A stretch of 64,000 nt of DNA, taken from contig AP017895.1 of the NCBI GenBank assembly GCA_002355935.1, forward strand, positions 186,001-250,000, given 5' to 3'. Position 1 is the first letter of the stretch, and the number at the start of each line of letters is the position of its first letter. Below, in pieces: positions 61,661-64,000 of the stretch. Position numbers and translations under genes: made by a program. Source of the DNA: Rothia aeria. Its GTDB lineage: Bacteria > Actinomycetota > Actinomycetes > Actinomycetales > Micrococcaceae. The notes below the pieces were generated by a model. That model was not told where the DNA came from and made no database searches. It worked only from the letters and a program-made list of their open reading frames with translations.

Positions 61661-63250
61661 CTAGGCTTTTGCGGGGTCTTTCACCGTAGCAGTCTCGTTC
61701 GCTGCCGTGTCCTTCACCTTGGTACCGCCGGTTGCGAAGAACAGGATCACGCCCAGCACACACGCCGAAATCTGGGTGAAAGGGAACGCCCAGGTGAGGC
61801 CGTCGAACCCGAACCACATATTACCGAAGATAACCGCAGGGAAGAAGAGCAGCGCAATACCCAGGGTCATGAGCGTGGCGGGCAAGCCTTTACCGGCGGC
61901 CTGGAACCACGAGACGAACACGATGCTCACGGCGTTGAACACGGCGGCGAGCATGAGCGCGATCAGCACTTTCTCGCCGGTGGCGACCAGCGAGGAGTCG
62001 CCCACGAGCTCAAGCAGCTGGTGACGGAATATCAAAACGGGGATGGTGAAGATAATGGAGGTTGCCACCGATACCATTGCGGCGGTTTTCAAGGCCGAAC
62101 GTACTCGGTCTCGATTGCGAGCACCGTAAGCGTATGCGAAGAGCGGAATACCGCCCATGCAGATACCCATACACAGCATTTCGGGTACCATGTTCAGGCG
62201 CATCGCCAGCCCAAAGGCGGCCACGGAGTCGTCACCGTATCCTGCCGCAATATTGTTGAGCACCAGCGCGGAAACGGTCAGGTTTGCACTCTGAATCAGT
62301 TCGGCGGCACCCACGGCGAACACGGGTTTAATAATGTCACCAGCGATCACAAAATCGCTGGGTTTCCACGAAAAGTTGGGGCTCTTGCGAATAAGGAACT
62401 GCAGGTAGTACACCATGGATGCGGCGTTTGCGGCGAGCATCGCCCAACCGGCACCGGCGATACCCCAGCCGAGAACCGCAATCAATAAAACATCGAAAAT
62501 TGAGTTGATGACGACACCCCAGATAATGCCGTACATGGATTGTTTGGCGTAACCTTCAGAACGCACCAGCTGTTCCAGAGTGAACATACCGACCGAAAAC
62601 GGCGCACCCACAAAGAGCAGGTGCACGAAGGTTTTGGTCGGTTCAAAGGATGCTCCGGAGGCGCCCATCAGCCCGGTAACCGGGTCTGCGAACAGGAACC
62701 CGGCAATAGCGACCACCACACCGCAGGCGAGCGCAGAGTACAGGGCGAATGAGGTTACGTTGCGAATACGTGCCTTGTTACCTTCGCCTAGCAGACGCGA
62801 CGCCAGGGTTGATGAGCCCAGACCGAACACACCCGCAATCGCTATGATGATACCGAAAACAGGTACGCCGTATCCGGTGGCGGCGAGCTCTTCGACGGTG
62901 CCGTAGTGACCCACAAAGTAGGAGTTAATGACGTTGTAAATGCTGGTGATCGCCAGGCCCGCCGCCATGGGGATACCCAGGGAAAGAAGCGCTGTGAAAA
63001 CGGGGGCATCTTTGAGCAGGTAGATGTTTTTGGGATCGTCCATATTGGGCATCCCGGGGCCTGCATCAGGTGCGGGCACAGCCGGGATGGCGCCAGTGGT
63101 GGAGGGCACGGTGCCTGTCACCGCCGGGACTGCACCGGTGACGGGCGGGTTCGCCTCGGACGGTGCTGCTGTGCCAAGTTTTGCGGCTGCGTTGGGGTTG
63201 TCTGCCGCGCCGGTATTTTCGGGCAGGGCGTGTGTAGGTTTATGTGTCAT
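61661..63250 (-). CDS. MATE-family efflux transporter (2)
   Basis: A 529-aa paralogue of the neighbouring MATE gene, with a longer Pro/Ala/Gly-rich N-terminal tail (TGAVPAVTGTVPSTTGAIPAV repeats) and 12 membrane helices. [28 protein letters not shown] is in the first helix pair. The two copies share much sequence, so this is a local duplication. It is preceded by about 310 non-coding bases that end in a terminator. Confidence 0.92.
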   Translation of the reverse strand: MTHKPTHALPENTGAADNPNAAAKLGTAAPSEANPPVTGAVPAVTGTVPSTTGAIPAVPAPDAGPGMPNMDDPKNIYLLKDAPVFTALLSLGIPMAAGLAITSIYNVINSYFVGHYGTVEELAATGYGVPVFGIIIAIAGVFGLGSSTLASRLLGEGNKARIRNVTSFALYSALACGVVVAIAGFLFADPVTGLMGASGASFEPTKTFVHLLFVGAPFSVGMFTLEQLVRSEGYAKQSMYGIIWGVVINSIFDVLLIAVLGWGIAGAGWAMLAANAASMVYYLQFLIRKSPNFSWKPSDFVIAGDIIKPVFAVGAAELIQSANLTVSALVLNNIAAGYGDDSVAAFGLAMRLNMVPEMLCMGICMGGIPLFAYAYGARNRDRVRSALKTAAMVSVATSIIFTIPVLIFRHQLLELVGDSSLVATGEKVLIALMLAAVFNAVSIVFVSWFQAAGKGLPATLMTLGIALLFFPAVIFGNMWFGFDGLTWAFPFTQISACVLGVILFFATGGTKVKDTAANETATVKDPAKA

Positions 63251-63446
63251 GAAGATGCGTTTCTTGGTCTGTGCAGTGCGCCCGTCTCTGGGGCGGCATG
63301 GCTCAGGTAATATCGGTCAGCGCTACATGCCGGATGCGGGCAGGGGACTCTATTGTACCCGTCGCGTTTCCCACTGAGAAATAAACCCTTCCTCCCACTG
63401 CTTTCCCCAGCGCCCCTCCCCGGCCTCCTTCTCTAACCTCCCACGC

Positions 63447-63510
63447 AAAAAGGCTCTTTATGTGAATAAAGAGAGTTTTTCAACGCTTTATTCAAATAAA
63501 GAGCCTTTTT
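63447..63510. terminator. Long symmetric terminator
   Basis: Perfect 15-bp arms AAAAAGGCTCTTTAT (63447-63461) and ATAAAGAGCCTTTTT (63496-63510) enclose a loop that itself holds a related AATAAAGAG...CTTTATT pairing (63465-63492). With A and T tracts at both ends it works as a terminator on either strand, between the azoreductase and MATE genes. Confidence 0.85.
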
Positions 63511-63562
63511 ACATGCTAATCGGGCTTCTTAGTGTTCCTTATACCCAGCGGTTCTTGGGTCC

Positions 63563-64000
63563 TTAGGCAAGGAACTCGGGCAGCTTTTGTTCAAGCTCGG
63601 CGCAGGCACGCTCAACAGCGACGTCTGGGCCAATATTTGGGTCCATGGTGCCTTCGGCACGCACAATATCGGTCGAGTCGAACCCGAGCATCCCAAATGC
63701 GGTCTGCAGGAAGGGGTACGATTGCTCCCACGGTGCCAGCGGACCGGTGCTGTATACGGAGCCGCTTGACTGCACGAGCAGCGCTTTATGCCCGCCCATG
63801 AGACCCTGCGGGCCCTCCCGAGTGTACTGGAAGGTCTGCCCCGGCACGATGATGTTGTCCAGGTAGTCTTTCAGGCGTGAGGTCACCGTGAAATTGTGCA
63901 TGGGCATGGCGATAATCACCCGGTCGGCCGCCTTGAACTGTTCGAGCAGCTCGGCATTGCGCGCAAGAAAATGCTGTGCGCCCTTGCTCAACTCTGCATC
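63563..64000 (-). CDS. FMN-dependent NADH-azoreductase, 5' part outside window
   Basis: The reading frame is open to the window end, and the last about 145 residues are visible. It has the flavodoxin-like fold: ADRVIIAMPMHNFTVTSRLKDYLDNIIVPGQTFQY is the flavin-binding and dimer region of AzoR, and ALLVQSSGSVY with SYPFLQTAFGMLGF follows. AzoR reduces azo and quinone compounds with NADH. Its start lies beyond 64000. Confidence 0.88.
   Translation of the reverse strand, partial: DAELSKGAQHFLARNAELLEQFKAADRVIIAMPMHNFTVTSRLKDYLDNIIVPGQTFQYTREGPQGLMGGHKALLVQSSGSVYSTGPLAPWEQSYPFLQTAFGMLGFDSTDIVRAEGTMDPNIGPDVAVERACAELEQKLPEFLA

Overview
The window looks like a chromosome segment of a high-GC actinobacterium of the Micrococcaceae, most likely an oral Rothia. 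The evidence is the GC-rich housekeeping genes (upp, purA, nadE, corA), a tRNA-Ser without an encoded CCA, three DUF4870 membrane proteins and three giant secreted subtilases that end in S-layer homology repeats. The genus is an inference from gene content, not from a marker gene.

Layout. 0-11 kb: tRNA-Ser, a SixA-like phosphatase, a winged-helix regulator, upp, an MFS transporter, a lower-GC DpnII-type restriction-modification module with a fused methylase, a DUF1963 protein, a FecCD relic and corA. 11-17.5 kb: low-GC small genes, mostly on the minus strand, that resemble immunity proteins of polymorphic toxins (SUKH-3-like, DUF4926, DUF6756-like, DUF7660-like and others), plus one lipoprotein. 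17.9-37.5 kb: an island that reads as Neisseriaceae DNA. It carries Neisseria-type DNA uptake sequences as paired terminators (AT-DUS, AG-DUS, mucosa- and Kingella-type dialects), a gammaproteobacterial/neisserial-type aldehyde dehydrogenase, an IS110 transposase plus several tail relics, at least six Rhs fragments, two recognisable Rhs toxin tips (GHH/HNH nuclease and a restriction-endonuclease-fold nuclease) and many immunity genes. 37.9-41.5 kb: low-GC immunity genes again (DUF7710-like, CPCC, Imm45-like). 41.5-64 kb: ordinary high-GC chromosome with an LCM-type methyltransferase, purA, DUF4870 genes, the three tandem SLH subtilases, nadE, two MATE exporters and the end of an azoreductase gene.

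How it fits together. About 30 kb in the middle works as a store of immunity genes with few intact toxins. A neisserial Rhs tip/immunity array appears to have been dropped into, or beside, a resident actinobacterial immunity array. This suggests interbacterial antagonism and gene flow between neighbours of the oral cavity. The subtilase block is a secreted, wall-anchored proteolytic system with its own possible operator.

Caution. At least seventeen reading frames, in both the native and the foreign DNA, are restored by adding a single base, nearly always in a short homopolymer. This pattern suggests uncorrected long-read errors, so most 'pseudogenes' here may be intact genes in the organism. 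A chimeric assembly of Rothia and Neisseria reads also needs to be excluded before the island is treated as real.
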